A stretch of 64,000 nt of DNA from Porphyra umbilicalis (lineage: Eukaryota > Rhodophyta > Bangiophyceae > Bangiales > Bangiaceae): NCBI GenBank assembly GCA_002049455.2, contig KV918942.1, positions 89,520-153,519 on the forward strand, written 5' to 3'. Position 1 is the stretch's first letter, and each line of letters begins with the position of its first letter. The position numbers and the translations under genes were made by a program. A model generated the notes under the pieces. That model worked only from the letters and a program-made list of their open reading frames with translations, searched no databases and was not told the origin of the DNA. This document shows, piece by piece, positions 11,208 to 22,751 of the stretch.

Positions 11208-11690
11208 CTTGGCGAGGCAAAACCGACGTCGTGATCAGCCGCGCTGGACAAGGCGGCGGCCCCATGCGGTGACATGGCGGCCGCACACGCCCGGTCATGG
11301 TATTATTTACAGTAATAGGCCGCGCCCGTGGCTGCCGAGGTGGGCCGCTGACCGGGAACGGTGCATGCTGCCTCTGGCGGTGCTGGTCGGGGCGGCCCGC
11401 AGGTGGGCTCCGGTTCGCGTCCGGGCGACCAGAAACGCTTGCTGGACACGGGCAGTGTCCCTAACCAGTGTGGCGCGGTAGACGTCCTTGTGGCCGCCTG
11501 CCGCCTGAGGTTTGTCAATCTGCCATGGCCAGAAGCGCGACGAAAGAGACGCAGTTCCAGAGGCAACCGTCAAAAAGAGAGAAGAAAATGCCGAACAGAG
11601 AAAAAGAGAAGAAACGAAGGTACCTACGCGACCAGAGACAAAAGGAGGATAGACGACCCCTACCAAACCAGGCGTGTCCCCGCACGCCAC
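11208..11690. other. 3' flank of the valyl-tRNA synthetase gene
   Basis: Begins with the right 8 bp target-site copy of the hAT-like element. An A-rich stretch at 11560-11660 may contain the 3' UTR of the minus-strand synthetase gene. No gene is recognised. Confidence 0.4.
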
Positions 11691-14600
11691 CTACGCCTTG
11701 GAGCCCATCATCGCCCGCATCCGCTCCGCCAGCTGCTCCATCGTCGCGACCTCCTCATCGTACTTGGCCAGCCGCTCGCTGTCCGCCTTGCGCTGCCGCT
11801 CCGGCACCTTGTCGGCGTAGCCCGGCGCGTCGACGCGTGACCGCGTCTTGTCGGCCAGCGTTCGCTTCTCCGCGGCGGCGGCGGTCAGTTTGGCCACCTC
11901 CACCGCAAAGTCAACGAGCCCCGACAGCTGCATGTGCAACGCGAGGGTGTCATTGACGACCGACACGGCGCTGCCTTCGGCGACCGCCGCGGGCGCCGAC
12001 GCCGTCGCAACCGTCGACGTGACGGTGCCGAGGCCGCCGAGCGCCGACACATAGTCCGTCTCGACGGTCGGGGTGGCGCCGTCAGACCCAGCGCTGGTGA
12101 CAACGACAACGTCGGGGCGCGCCGAAGGCGCCAGAGAGTAGCTGGCTTTGAGGGACCGACACGCGTGCACGAGCGTCGTGACCGTCTCCATCGCCGCCTC
12201 GGCGGCGGGTGACCGCCAGCCGTCGCGAACGACCGGGAAGGGGGTGATCATGATGGACGGCACCGCCCGGGCGGCTGCACCGGGCAGCCGCTGGTACAGC
12301 TCCTCCGTGACAAACGGCATCATTGGGTGGAGCAGCCGCAAGCCAACGTCCAGGCACTCGTACAGCACGTGGCGCGTGGCGGCAACGCGGACCGCGTCGT
12401 CCGCCTCGCCGCCCGAGATAAAGCGCTTGGCCAACTCGAGGTACACGTCACAGAGGTCGTACAACCAAAAGTTGTACGCCGCCGTGACCGCGTCGGCGAA
12501 CGCGTAGGACGCAAAGGCAGTGTTCACCGTCTCGACCGCCCTGTCGAGGCGCGAGAGGATCCACGCGTCGGCCGTAACGCCCGCCGCTCGGGCAGCGGCC
12601 AGGCCCTCGGCGGTCGGCGTGAAGTCGTCGCCGAGCTTGGCGAGCGCAAACCGGGCGGCGTTCCACAACTTATTGCAAAAGTTGCGGTAACCGACAACGC
12701 GGCCAACGTCCAAGTTGACATCCCGCGTCTGCACCAGGTAGGCGAGGAGCCCAAAGCGTAGCGCGTCCGCGCCGCATTCAGGGATGCCGGCCGGGAACTC
12801 GGTGCGCGTCGCCTCCGTGGCGCGCGCAATCTCGGTCGGCGCGACGTTGGAGCCCGACACCTTGGCGAGTAGCTCCTTGAGAGTGGAGCCCTCAATGACC
12901 TGCAGCGGGTCGACAACGTTGCCAAGCGACTTGGACATCTTACGCCCGTACTTGTCCCGCACCATAGGGTGGAGGAAAACGGTGGAGAAAGGCAGCTTGC
13001 CTGTCAACGTTTGGCCAAACATGACCATCCGGGCGACCCAGAAGAAGATAATGTCGTGGCCCGTCTCCAACAGCGTCGTCGGGTAAAAGGCGCTCATTTC
13101 CGATTCAGCGTCCTCGTCGGGCCAACCAAATGAGGAGAAGGGGAAGAGGCCCGACGAGAACCAGGTGTCAAGCACGTCATCGTCTTGCTTGAGCTCCACC
13201 GCCGCGAGCGCCTCGGGCGACAAGGCCCCCGCCGACAGCAGGGCTGCGGCGCCCTCGTTGCCCGCCGCGGCGGCCTCGGCCAGCCGCTCGGGCACGCTCG
13301 CACGCGCTTCCGCCTCGTCGCGGCCGACGACCATCACCTCCTCTGACAGCCCCGGCAAGCACACGTGGTACGCGGGGATGCGGTGACCCCACCACAGCTG
13401 CCGCGAGATGCACCACGGGTGGATGTCTGTCAACCAGCCCTTCCACGTCGACCGGAAGGCCTTGGGCTGGATATCCAACTGCCCCGCATGAAGGTCCTCC
13501 GTCACCCCCGCCGCACGCGCAGCGTCGACTGCTGCCGCCGCGTCCTCTTCCGCGTCCGTCTTCATCGCCGCAACCGCCCGCAGCGCCATCCCGTCGCAGT
13601 TGACGTACCACTGCGGGAGCAGGCGCGGCTCAATAACGTCCCCTGTGCGGGAGCAGACGCCGAGGACCATGGCATTGGGCTCCTTGCCGCGAAGGAGGCC
13701 CTTGGCGTCGAGCGCCTTCTCCACCGCCACGCGAGCCTCGTAGCGGAGCATGCCCGCAAACTCCGCGCCGTGCTCCGCGTTGAGCCGCCCGTCGTCGTTG
13801 AGCAGCGAGTAGGCCGGCAGGTTGTTGCGCTGCCCGCACTCGAAATCGTTGGCGTCGTGCGCGGGGGTGATCTTGACAGCCCCGGTCCCAAAACCCATCT
13901 TGACCAGCACCCCGTCTGCAATGACCGGGATGGTGCGGTCCGAGAAGGGGTGCTGCAGGCGGCGGCCGACCAGGTGCGCGTACCGGGTGTCGTCTGGGTG
14001 GATGGCGACAGCCACGTCGGCGAGCATCGTCTCGAGTCGGGTCGTTGCGACGACGAGCTCGGTCAGCTCCCCCTCTGCCGCTGCCGGGTCGGGCACGAAG
14101 CGGTACGAAAAGTTGGTCAACACCCCAAACTCGACGGGCTCGTCGTGGTCAGGCACCGCCCGCAGGGTACGGCCGGGGATCTCCACATTGTCGACTTCAA
14201 TGTTTGACAGGGCGGTGCGGAGCTTGCAGCACCAGTGCACCAGCCGCTTTTTGCGGTACACGAGCCGCTCCCCAGTCTTGCCGTCCCGCATGTTGTACAG
14301 CCGGCAAAACGCTTCCGTGACGGCGCGGGAAAGCTTGGGCGACAGCGTGAACTGCTCCCGCGACCAGTCAAGGGAGGAGCCGACGCGACGCAGCTGCGAG
14401 CAGATCTGCGAGCCGTACGCCTCCTTCCACTTCCACACTTCCGCGACAAACGCCTCGCGGCCGAGGTCATGGCGGGTGATGTTTCGCTCCCGTTTCAGCT
14501 TCTTCTCCACAACCGCCTGCGTGGCAATGCCCGCATGGTCCACCCCGGGCACGTACAGCGCGACGCGGCCGTGCATGCGATGCCAGCGGGTAAGTGTATC

Positions 14601-15209
14601 CTCCACCGCCGCCATGAGCGTGTGCCCCAGGTGGAGGGAGCCGGTGACATTGGGCGGTGGGATGACCATAACAAACCGCCCGTCCGGCCCGGCCTTGCGC
14701 CCCGCCTCCGCCGACGCCGAAAAGAAGCCCTCCTTTTCCCACCACTGGTACCACGCCGACTCGACGGCGCGCGGCTGGTAGGCGGCCGCCATCGGACCGT
14801 TCATCCGCTTCTTCTCCCCCTCGGGCGTGTCGTTGACAAAAGCCGCCGCGTCGGCCGCGTCCTTGGCCGCCAGCGACGCAATCTTCTTGGCCGCCCGACC
14901 GCCGCCGCCGCCCTTTTTGGCGCCGCCCTTGTCACCACCCCCGCCGCCACCACCACCGCCAGCACCCGAGTCGGGGGCGGAAGCAGCGGCTTCCGCTTTG
15001 GCGGCCTTGCGGCGGGCAACGTCGGCGAGCTTGGCCAACTTCTTTTGGCGCGAGCGCGGCAGTGCCGACCGCTGCTCCTCGGTCATGGTCAGGTATTCCT
15101 CCAGCTCCACCACGGGGGCCGCCGCCACCGCGGGAGCGTCGCCGCCATTGCCGCTTGCGGCGGACGCGGACGGCGCCACCGCCGCCGCCGCCGTCGTGTC
15201 ACCCGCCAT
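11691..15209 (-). CDS. VARS1: Valyl-tRNA synthetase
   Basis: 1172 residues, uninterrupted. It charges tRNA-Val with valine using ATP and edits mischarged threonine. The class I signature HLGH is at about residues 193-196 (after PPPNVTGSL) and KMSKS at about 756-760 (GRKMSKSLGN). Between them lies the large insertion expected to hold the editing domain, then an anticodon-binding domain and a C-terminal charged coiled coil (about the last 70 residues) typical of this enzyme. The N-terminus has a Lys/Ala-rich arm with poly-Gly before the catalytic core, as in eukaryotic forms. I chose the ATG at 15209; the frame stays open upstream but only from a GTG, and that extension (basic, Arg-rich) could be part of an organelle-targeting leader if transcription starts further up. 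The gene is intronless, as far as can be seen. Confidence 0.96.
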   Translation of the reverse strand: MAGDTTAAAAVAPSASAASGNGGDAPAVAAAPVVELEEYLTMTEEQRSALPRSRQKKLAKLADVARRKAAKAEAAASAPDSGAGGGGGGGGGDKGGAKKGGGGGRAAKKIASLAAKDAADAAAFVNDTPEGEKKRMNGPMAAAYQPRAVESAWYQWWEKEGFFSASAEAGRKAGPDGRFVMVIPPPNVTGSLHLGHTLMAAVEDTLTRWHRMHGRVALYVPGVDHAGIATQAVVEKKLKRERNITRHDLGREAFVAEVWKWKEAYGSQICSQLRRVGSSLDWSREQFTLSPKLSRAVTEAFCRLYNMRDGKTGERLVYRKKRLVHWCCKLRTALSNIEVDNVEIPGRTLRAVPDHDEPVEFGVLTNFSYRFVPDPAAAEGELTELVVATTRLETMLADVAVAIHPDDTRYAHLVGRRLQHPFSDRTIPVIADGVLVKMGFGTGAVKITPAHDANDFECGQRNNLPAYSLLNDDGRLNAEHGAEFAGMLRYEARVAVEKALDAKGLLRGKEPNAMVLGVCSRTGDVIEPRLLPQWYVNCDGMALRAVAAMKTDAEEDAAAAVDAARAAGVTEDLHAGQLDIQPKAFRSTWKGWLTDIHPWCISRQLWWGHRIPAYHVCLPGLSEEVMVVGRDEAEARASVPERLAEAAAAGNEGAAALLSAGALSPEALAAVELKQDDDVLDTWFSSGLFPFSSFGWPDEDAESEMSAFYPTTLLETGHDIIFFWVARMVMFGQTLTGKLPFSTVFLHPMVRDKYGRKMSKSLGNVVDPLQVIEGSTLKELLAKVSGSNVAPTEIARATEATRTEFPAGIPECGADALRFGLLAYLVQTRDVNLDVGRVVGYRNFCNKLWNAARFALAKLGDDFTPTAEGLAAARAAGVTADAWILSRLDRAVETVNTAFASYAFADAVTAAYNFWLYDLCDVYLELAKRFISGGEADDAVRVAATRHVLYECLDVGLRLLHPMMPFVTEELYQRLPGAAARAVPSIMITPFPVVRDGWRSPAAEAAMETVTTLVHACRSLKASYSLAPSARPDVVVVTSAGSDGATPTVETDYVSALGGLGTVTSTVATASAPAAVAEGSAVSVVNDTLALHMQLSGLVDFAVEVAKLTAAAAEKRTLADKTRSRVDAPGYADKVPERQRKADSERLAKYDEEVATMEQLAERMRAMMGSKA

Positions 15210-17009
15210 CACTGCGGGGAAAGGGCGTCCACCGCAGGCAAGGCGTCGACTGGTTGTCGGCAGGCAGTACGCGCGCCTCGTACAGCGCCTTCTTGTAGGC
15301 GTTGCAAGTCGGGTCGCGGCGTCTGGCACCCGCGATCACGGTGCGCGGCCGGGAGCAAGGTAGCGCCAGCGCCCTTGCAGTCTGCCAGTCTCATATGCAC
15401 ACCTAGTTAAGCCGAGTCTTCTGGGTTGAAAGTTTTGAACCTTCAGAGGCCACGTCGCCCGTTTACTTACAGAAAACAGTCAATCTCACCCCTCAGGAAC
15501 AGCCCGGCAGTCGTCCTGCCCCCCACCACCACCACGGAGTCCACCGCTGCCAACGCTCGTCACCGTCCGTCCCCCCCTCTCCCACCACTTGTGCTGCTCC
15601 CTCCGAGTTCCCCCGCCTCTACCACAATACATGGGAGCACGCGATGCTGTTTGCCCGTCGTTCGTGCCATTTCGTCGCTTGTGCGTGGAGAGTGGTGCCG
15701 GGACGAGTCTCCCCCCCCCAATCCCCCCCTTGAAGCGGTATGAAGCATTCGTGTATGTGATTCGGCGTTTGTTCCATCAGCATCAGCGTGGTATGGCGGC
15801 CCTACCAAGCATCGAGTACACCGCGAGATCTAACTCGATGGCCCCGGTATGCGTATTTGACCTCTTGTTGGCCGATGCAGTGCCTTTTTTGTCACTTATC
15901 TCTGCTTGTCGTTACACTGGCTGGCTATTTATTGCTCTCTGTGGCCACGGTCATGTGTTGTTGTCATTCAGACATCGGCAGGGGCGGTGCGTGGGGCAGG
16001 GGGGGGAGGGGCTGGTGGAGCAGTGGGGGGGGGAGGTGGTTGGGCGAAGGCGTGGTGGCGATTGGATGCGGCGACAGGAGGACGTGGCACGGCGGAGGGT
16101 GCACCACGAGATGAAACTATCAAGTAGAGGCTTCAGCTGCCCTGGACGGAGTGGGGTAGGGGGCGAGGAGGGAGGTGTCCATGCGCATCCACCCTTGGTA
16201 CTATTTAGATATGGCCAATGTGATGGAGTGCAGAGCGCCCCTGCTCGGCGTCAAAGAAGTAACCCCATCAGAGTGCCTTTTGTCATCATTTTCTGTACGT
16301 CGGAGCCGAGACATGTGCGAACACTACGCGTCATGCACTTCTGTCGACTTCATCTTTCAGCTGCGTACGCGACCCCATGGAGGCGGGGATCGATCGGAAT
16401 CATGTGACGAGGCCGAGTAAATGCGCACCATCCATCCCACTTTCACATTGTGTGTCGCGCAGGAGATACGCCACGTGTCCTTCAGACGCTGCAGAATGGC
16501 CAGGCGCGGAGGGCAGCGCGGAAGCTGCGTGGTGAGAGAGAAGAAACGCCCAAAAGTGCAGAGTAGTTGTAGTATTTGTTGTATTGCCCAATGCCCTGTC
16601 GTTCCTGTAGTGGACAGTGAATGATCGTCCAATAGAATGTCCGTATTGTCCGGAAACGAGTTGAAAAGCCGTAAGACTCGCATCGGCCAGTCTTAACTGG
16701 GTGTGTATGAGCGACTGCGGCGAGGGCGGGATCAGCACGGCCACGTCGCAATTCCGAAAGCAACCGCACGCCGCACTCGACGTCGAACAGCGCCACAAGT
16801 GTAAGGGGCAGACTGCCTGTCGAAAATGCAGAGTTCATGAGAGTGATGGTCATGGCATTGTGCGTAATTCTTCGCGACCGGACGAGCTGGCGCCGAAGAC
16901 ATGGGTCACAGGCGGGCGTCAATAGGGAAGAGAAAAAAAACTGTGCAGTAAAGTTATTTATCGTCCCGCGTGCTCCCCTCCGCGCCTCCCCCCCTCCCCC
17001 CCCATCCGC
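15210..17009. other. Intergenic region upstream of the synthetase gene
   Basis: About 1.8 kb between two minus-strand genes. It should contain the synthetase promoter at its left side and the 3' end of the malectin gene at its right (an A-rich stretch at 16930-16960 may be part of it). A plus-strand frame at 15589-16407 has no domain, no signal peptide and poor composition, and I do not accept it as a gene. Confidence 0.45.
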
Positions 17010-20000
17010 CTACACCTCCATGTACCAGTAGTCCCCCCGCCCCGGCGTCGTCGCACTCCCCCGCCCACCCGCCGTGACGACGACGCGCACGAGCGCGCCC
17101 GCCACGCCCGCCGGGGCGGTGCACCGAAAGCTCGTCCCGTCCGCCGCCACGTCCCGCACGTTGCCACACGGGCGGCCGCCGAGCGTCGCCGTCGGGGCCG
17201 CCCCAAAGTTGTGCCCCGCAATCGTCACCCCATTGCCGCCGCCGATGCGGCCGCGGTGCGGGGCGACGCCCGCCACGGCCGGCGGCGCCGCGGCCGGCGG
17301 CGGCGGGTAGTCGGGCACGTAGATGGTGACGCGGTTCTTTTGCGTTTGCGGCGCGAGGACCGCGCCGGACGCGGCCTGCACGAGCAGCAGGCCGGAAAAG
17401 GGGAGCAAGTCGGCCAACGAGGTGACTGCCTTGCCGTCGGCAGAGAGGCGCGCGCGGGCCGTGACGCCCGCCCCGCGGCGGCCGCTAAACTTGGCAATGA
17501 GCAGGTCGTGTTTGAGGGCGCCCCCAAAGGCGTTGCCCATAAACTCGAGCACCCCATTCATGGAGGAGCGGCCGAGGTCGGCGAGCGCCGGCGTGTAGCC
17601 GCCGCCCGCCCCGTCCGAATTGCGGTGGTACGTGCACTGCCGCGGGTCGTCGCGCGCCCGGTTGCGGTTGGGGTGCCCGTGGTAGCTGCCGGCGGTGAGG
17701 CGGAGGAGCTTGTCTTTTTGGCCGTACCCCTTGGCAGAGGCGCCGCACCCCACAGCCACGTCGCCATAGCCCGCGTTGGGGCCATTGTCCGTCCCGTAGA
17801 GCGCCCCGTTGGTGTGCAACACCGTGTCAAAGGCGTTGCGCAGGCCCGCCGCCCACACCGACACGGTTCCGCCCGTCTGCCGCGTCGCCCGCTCGTCGAC
17901 CGTCTGGTCATAGGTGATCCGCCCGTCAAAGCCCGCCGCGTGGACGGGCGCGCGCAGCACCGCCGCCGACAGGGGCGTCTCGTCGACGCCGCCGAGGCGG
18001 ATGCCCTTGACGTTGGCCCCCTGGTTGGTAAAGCCCCCCGCCGCCAGCAGTAGCGCGCCCTGCTGGTCCCACTCAAGCGCCTGCACCGCGTGGTCGTGGT
18101 TGGACACGGGCAGGCCGTCAATGAGCACCGCCTCGACGCCGAGGCACGAGCCGCCGACGCCGGGCCGGAGGACAACGACCTGCCCATTGTCCCACGCGGA
18201 GCGCCGCTGCTTGTGGTTTTGCGCATAGTAGAGGATGGACGTGGCGGCGAGCAGCCGCAGCCCGTCGCCAGTCTCCAGCGGGTCAAACGAGAGGCTGAGG
18301 ACGCTCCGCTTGTCCCCAACCGACGCGCTCGTGCACACGTCCGTCACCACATAGTCGCCATCAATCGTCAGCGCCTGCACGTGCTCCTTGTATTGGCCAA
18401 CGTACACACGGCCGTCGGGGCCGAGCGCAATGGCCGTCGGCCCAGCGATGCGAAAGTCCTTGCCGTCGGCCGCCTTGAGCGCCGTCTGGCGGAACTTGAT
18501 CGGGTGCGCGCGGCCCGCCTCGTAGGTGTAGGCGGCGGCCGCGCCGCCGACCGCGCCGCCGCCAGCCACCGCCACGCCCACCGTGCCCGCACCGTCGGCC
18601 GCCGGCGCCAACACCCGCAGCACCGTCGAGCCGGTGCGCGCGACGCCCGTCGCGGGCACGCCCCCAAACGTCACTGCCGGCGCCGGCGCGTAAAAGCCGA
18701 CCCCCCGGATGGTCACCCGCGTGCCCTGCGCGAGCCCGCCCGCCGCCGGCGACACGGACGTGATGATGGGGACGACCGTCGCGCGGTCCCACTCGAGCGC
18801 CGCGTTGGGGATGGGCGCGCCGCCGGCGGTTAGCGTCATGGCCGCCGCCGCAGAGCCGGCGGCGTGCGTGTAGGTCGTTTCGGCGGCGTGCATCCCCGCC
18901 GCCAACCGCACCGTCCCGGTCGCCGTCGCGGACCCGCCCGCCGAGGCGGCCAGCACCGTCTCGCCGCCGACGGTTAGGGCCACCGACCCGCCGGCATAGG
19001 CGGCCGCAAACGCCACCTCCGCGTCCGCCTCGACCTTGTACAGAAAGACGCACCGCTGCGCAAAGGCGTCGCGGCCGGCGGGCCCGACGGGAAAGGCGGC
19101 GGCGGTGGGGAAGGAGAGCCCCGCCGCCACCGCCGCGTGGACGGGCGCAGGCCCGCCCGCCGCGTCGGCCGGCAGCGCCCCCCCCACATCCTTGTAATAG
19201 TAGCAGTAGGCGCCGCGCGCGAGGGAGCCGGCGACCGTCACCACCGTCTCGGCGGCGCTGTCATTCCCCCCGTCGTCGACCACGTTGAGCCGCACGCCTG
19301 TGGTGCCGAGCGCCAACTCGACGGTCACCGACACGCCGCGGCCGAGCACCGCCCCCGTCGCCGCGGCGGTCCACGTAAACGAGACGAGGCGCCCCGCCGA
19401 GCCGTCGGCGTGGAAGCGGTGCGTGTGCGAGTCAAACGCCGAAAGCGTCACGGACGCAACGCCGTCGCCATTGGCAATGACCGCGCCGGGGAGGGGGTCA
19501 ATGACCGCGTGGGCAAAGTGATCTTGCGTCGCAGGGGGGGGCACCGCCGCGGGTGCGGGGGCGGTCGGCGCGGGCACCACCGGCGCAGGCGGTGCCGGCG
19601 CCGGCATGGGGATCTCGGGCGACTGCGTCATTTCCCGAGGCGTGTCGTCTGCCACTGTCGCGGCGGCGGCCACCTCAATCCCCTGCAGCGCCACCATCTG
19701 CACCGCCGCCGTGAGGGTCAGGCGGAGTCTCCCCGCCCCAACGACCTCCACCTCCACCGTGCGCGTCAGCGCCGTTGCCCAGCCGGCCGCCGCAAACACG
19801 TCCACGGCCGCCACCGACGCGGGCGCCCCCCCCCCTCCGCAGTGATGGAAAACAGCCGCCCGCCGACGCGCGCGGCCCGGGGGTACACCTCGGCAAAGTG
19901 GAGCGTCACCACGTACGCGCCCGGCGCCAGCGGGAAGGAATAGGCGAGCACCTCGCCCCACCGCTGCGTGTTGTACACGGCGGCGGCGGGGGTGGCGGCA

Positions 20001-21009
20001 GTGACCGTCGCCCAGATGCTGGTGGCCAGGGTGTGGGTGACGCCACCGCCGGGCGTCAGGTAGGGGGCGTCGGGGGTGAAGCCGCCGACGGCAGGGCCAC
20101 CGACGTTGAGGCGCAGCGGCGTAGCCGGGGGGGCGGCGGCCGGGGGGGCGGCGGCCGGGGGGGCGGCGGCCGGGGGGGCGGCGGCCGGGGGGGCGGCGGC
20201 CGGGGGGCGGCGGCCGGGGGGCGGCGGCCGGGGGGGCGGCGGCCGGAGGGGCGGCGGCCGGGGGGCGGCGGCCGGGGGGGCGGCGGCCGGAGGGGCGGTG
20301 GCCGGAGGGGCGGCGGCCGGGGGGGCGGCGGCCGGGGGGGCGGCGGCCGGGGGGGCGGCGGCCGGGGGGGCGGCGGCCGGAGGGGCGGCGGCCGGGGGGG
20401 CGGCGGCCGGGGGGGCGGCGGCCGGGGGGCGGCGGCCACCGGGCTGGCGACGCGGACGACCTCCACTGCGCTGAGCATGGCGTTTTGCACGCGGCTCGTC
20501 AGCGTGATGGACACGGTCCGCTCCGCGCCGACGGTCGTCGTCGCCGTCCGCACGAGCGCCGTCCGCTGCCCGACGGTGGCGAACACGTCGAGCCCCGTCA
20601 GGGTCGGCTCCCCCCCAATGGCGACGTCAAAGACGCGGCGGCCGACGGCGGCGGCGCCGCCCCACGCTTCCGCCCAATGCAGCGTCACGGCGTAGGTGCC
20701 GGCCGACGCGACCGGCACGTCGACGGTAAAGGCGCCGCGGGCCTTGGCGTAGAGGACGGTCGTGTAGAGGGCGTCGGGGGCGGCGGCGGTCGCGCCGGCG
20801 ACGCGCCCGCGAAAGTCAATGGTGGCCACGCTGCCGCCGACGGCCGCGGCGGTGGCGGGCGCAAAGGCGCCCGCGGCGCCGCCGCCGACATTGACGCGCA
20901 CCGCCGCCCCGGGGGCCGCACCGTCGGCAGAGGGGAGGCGGCAGAGGAGGGTGGTGGTGGTGGCCGTGACGGCGGCGGCCGCCAGGGCGGCGACCCGGGC
21001 GTGCCTCAT
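17010..21009 (-). CDS. Malectin / PA14-like / IPT / sugar-dehydrogenase-like surface protein
   Basis: Read from the ATG at 21009 this is one long secreted protein with two frame breaks. Order: signal peptide (ALAAAAVTATTTTLLCRL); malectin-like carbohydrate-binding domain 1 (VRVNVGGG, YAVTLHWAEAWGG, RRVFDVAIGG); a Pro/Arg minisatellite linker; malectin-like domain 2 (LRLNVGGPAVGGF, YVVTLHFAEVYPRA, GRLFSITAEGG); a Pro/Ala linker; a PKD-like segment; a PA14-like segment (AYCYYYKDVGG); an IPT/TIG domain (PIITSVSPAAGGLAQGT); a beta-propeller resembling glucose/sorbosone dehydrogenases (GPDGRVYVGQY, SNHDHAVQALEWDQQG, AAGLRNAFDTV, YGTDNGPN); and a last IPT/TIG domain. It probably acts in the cell wall on sugars; catalytic activity is not shown. 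One break is at a 10-C run (19826-19835), the other at the end of the minisatellite near 20125. Confidence 0.72.
20125..20437 (-). repeat. 15 bp coding minisatellite
   Basis: About 21 units of CGGCGGCC plus a G run on the plus strand. Most units have seven G (or GGAGGGG) and are 15 bp, encoding Pro-Pro-Arg-Pro-Pro on the minus strand; at least four have six G and are 14 bp, shifting the frame. All three frames of the array are free of stops (Pro/Arg, Gly/Arg and Ala/Pro). The net number of short units decides whether malectin domain 1 stays in frame with the rest; as given, it does not. Confidence 0.85.
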
Positions 21010-22343
21010 GGTGGAGGGGGGGGAGCGGGCGAATAAAAAAAAGGTGAGTGGCGTTGGTTGGGGGTGTCCCCAGCAGTGAGAGTGATGGATACCGAGGGGT
21101 AGGGGTGGGGAGACAGTCGTTGGTGCCGTCTAGTCGTGGTGGTCGTGGAGCAGGCGGTCGTTGCTTGATGGGAAGGATACACAGCGGCAAGTGAGGAGGC
21201 AAGGATGATAAAGGGGCACGTCCCCCTGCGCTGGGCGGCGCCGACGCGCCATGGCGCCCGTCGCGGCACTCACGCCGCCGACGCTGCCGGGCGCGGAGCG
21301 CGCTCCTGGCACCGGCGCCCAGGGCCCGCCCCGCCCCCATGGCACCGCCGCACACGCGGGCGGGGGCACTGCCCGCCTCGGCACATGACAAGGTCCTTTT
21401 GGGCGACGAGAAGGCGCTGCCGGCCGCTGCATGCCAGCTCGACGAGCACCGACGCGGGGGCGCCGACCGGCGCCACGGCGCCGCGGCACGGGCCCGCCGG
21501 TGCCCGCGACCGGTGCGCCACCGACGGCGTCGCCGCCGTCGCGCCGCGTTTTGCAACCAAACACACAAGGAGGGGGAGAGGTGACCGCCGCGCCAGTGTG
21601 GACGAGCGCCGCGTGTGTCGGCGCCGTCGCCATGGCGCGGGGTGCGCGTGGGGTGGGCCAAGCGCGACCGGCAATGGCGCGGGGGTGGTCGGCCCATCGC
21701 ATGGGGATCAATCGGGCACGGACCGTCGGGCCGGAAATGGTCCCGGTATGTCTTTTCGAGCCAAGACCAAAGGAGGATACGCAGCCGTTGCTGGGGCCCC
21801 CCCATGGGCGGGTCTTGACTCGGCTTGGGGGCAACGGCGACGCCGCTCATGGGCGGACCACCCGACGTGGCAGGCGCCGAGCTCGACGGTGGTGCGCGGC
21901 GCCGGGTCCCCCATCGGCGCCCACATCTCCCCCCGTGGCGGTGGCCATCGCCCCGCGGGTCACGGCAAGGGCGCTCCCGTCCACGCTGCGCGGGCACCTC
22001 GGCCGGGGGCGGCCCCATGGGCGGGTCAAGCACGTGGGGCACTGGGCGTGCGCGCCACAGCCCTGGCGCAAAGGCACTCTCAGGGGCGCCATCACCATGC
22101 AGCCTGCGTCTTGTGTGCGGGCGCACGGCCGAAGGCGCCCCCCGCCCACTCGGCCGGCGGCGCCACCGACCGGCGGCCGGGCGCAGGCGCCGCCGCACCA
22201 GCGCACACACACCACGCGCCGCCGGCACGCGCCAGACGCGAGGCCGTGCCGCCGCCAAAAAACGGCGACGCGGCCGCGCGGGGGCCCCCACCGCGGGACG
22301 ACGCGTCGCGTCTCCCCCCCCCCCCCCCCACCGCGGGCGGGGG
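21010..22343. other. Intergenic region, no gene recognised
   Basis: Lies upstream of the malectin gene and downstream of the RAD23-like gene, both on the minus strand. Very long open frames run through it on both strands with Arg, Pro and Ala-rich products; they lack any domain and reflect base composition. Confidence 0.45.
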
Positions 22344-22709
22344 TCACCCCCCCCCGTCCAACAAAAAGTTGGCCGCCGCCACCTCCTCCCGCCCACACAC
22401 CACCCACGCCTCAATGGCGCGGTGGCGCCCGCCCGCCCCCCCCCCCACCAGCTCCGCGAGGCGCCCAATCGCCGCGTCCTCCGCCGCCGTCACGGCCACG
22501 GACAGGACGCCCCCGTCGTCGTCGCCCTCCTCCGCCTCGTCCGCCGCCGCCGCAACGGCGGCGGCGGTGGCGGCGGCGGCGGCACCGGCGCCCGACGGCG
22601 GCGGCCGCGGCCGCCCCACGGGGGCGCCCGTGTCAACGTCGTGGACGACACTGGCAGCCGCGGCAGACGCGGCTCCGCGGCCGCTCGGGCCGCCGCCGCC
22701 GCCACCGCC

Positions 22710-22751
<42 letters not shown>

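Noticed and set aside
15589-16407. 272-codon plus-strand frame as a gene
   Set aside because: No domain or signal, irregular composition and a start codon in poor context; more likely chance.
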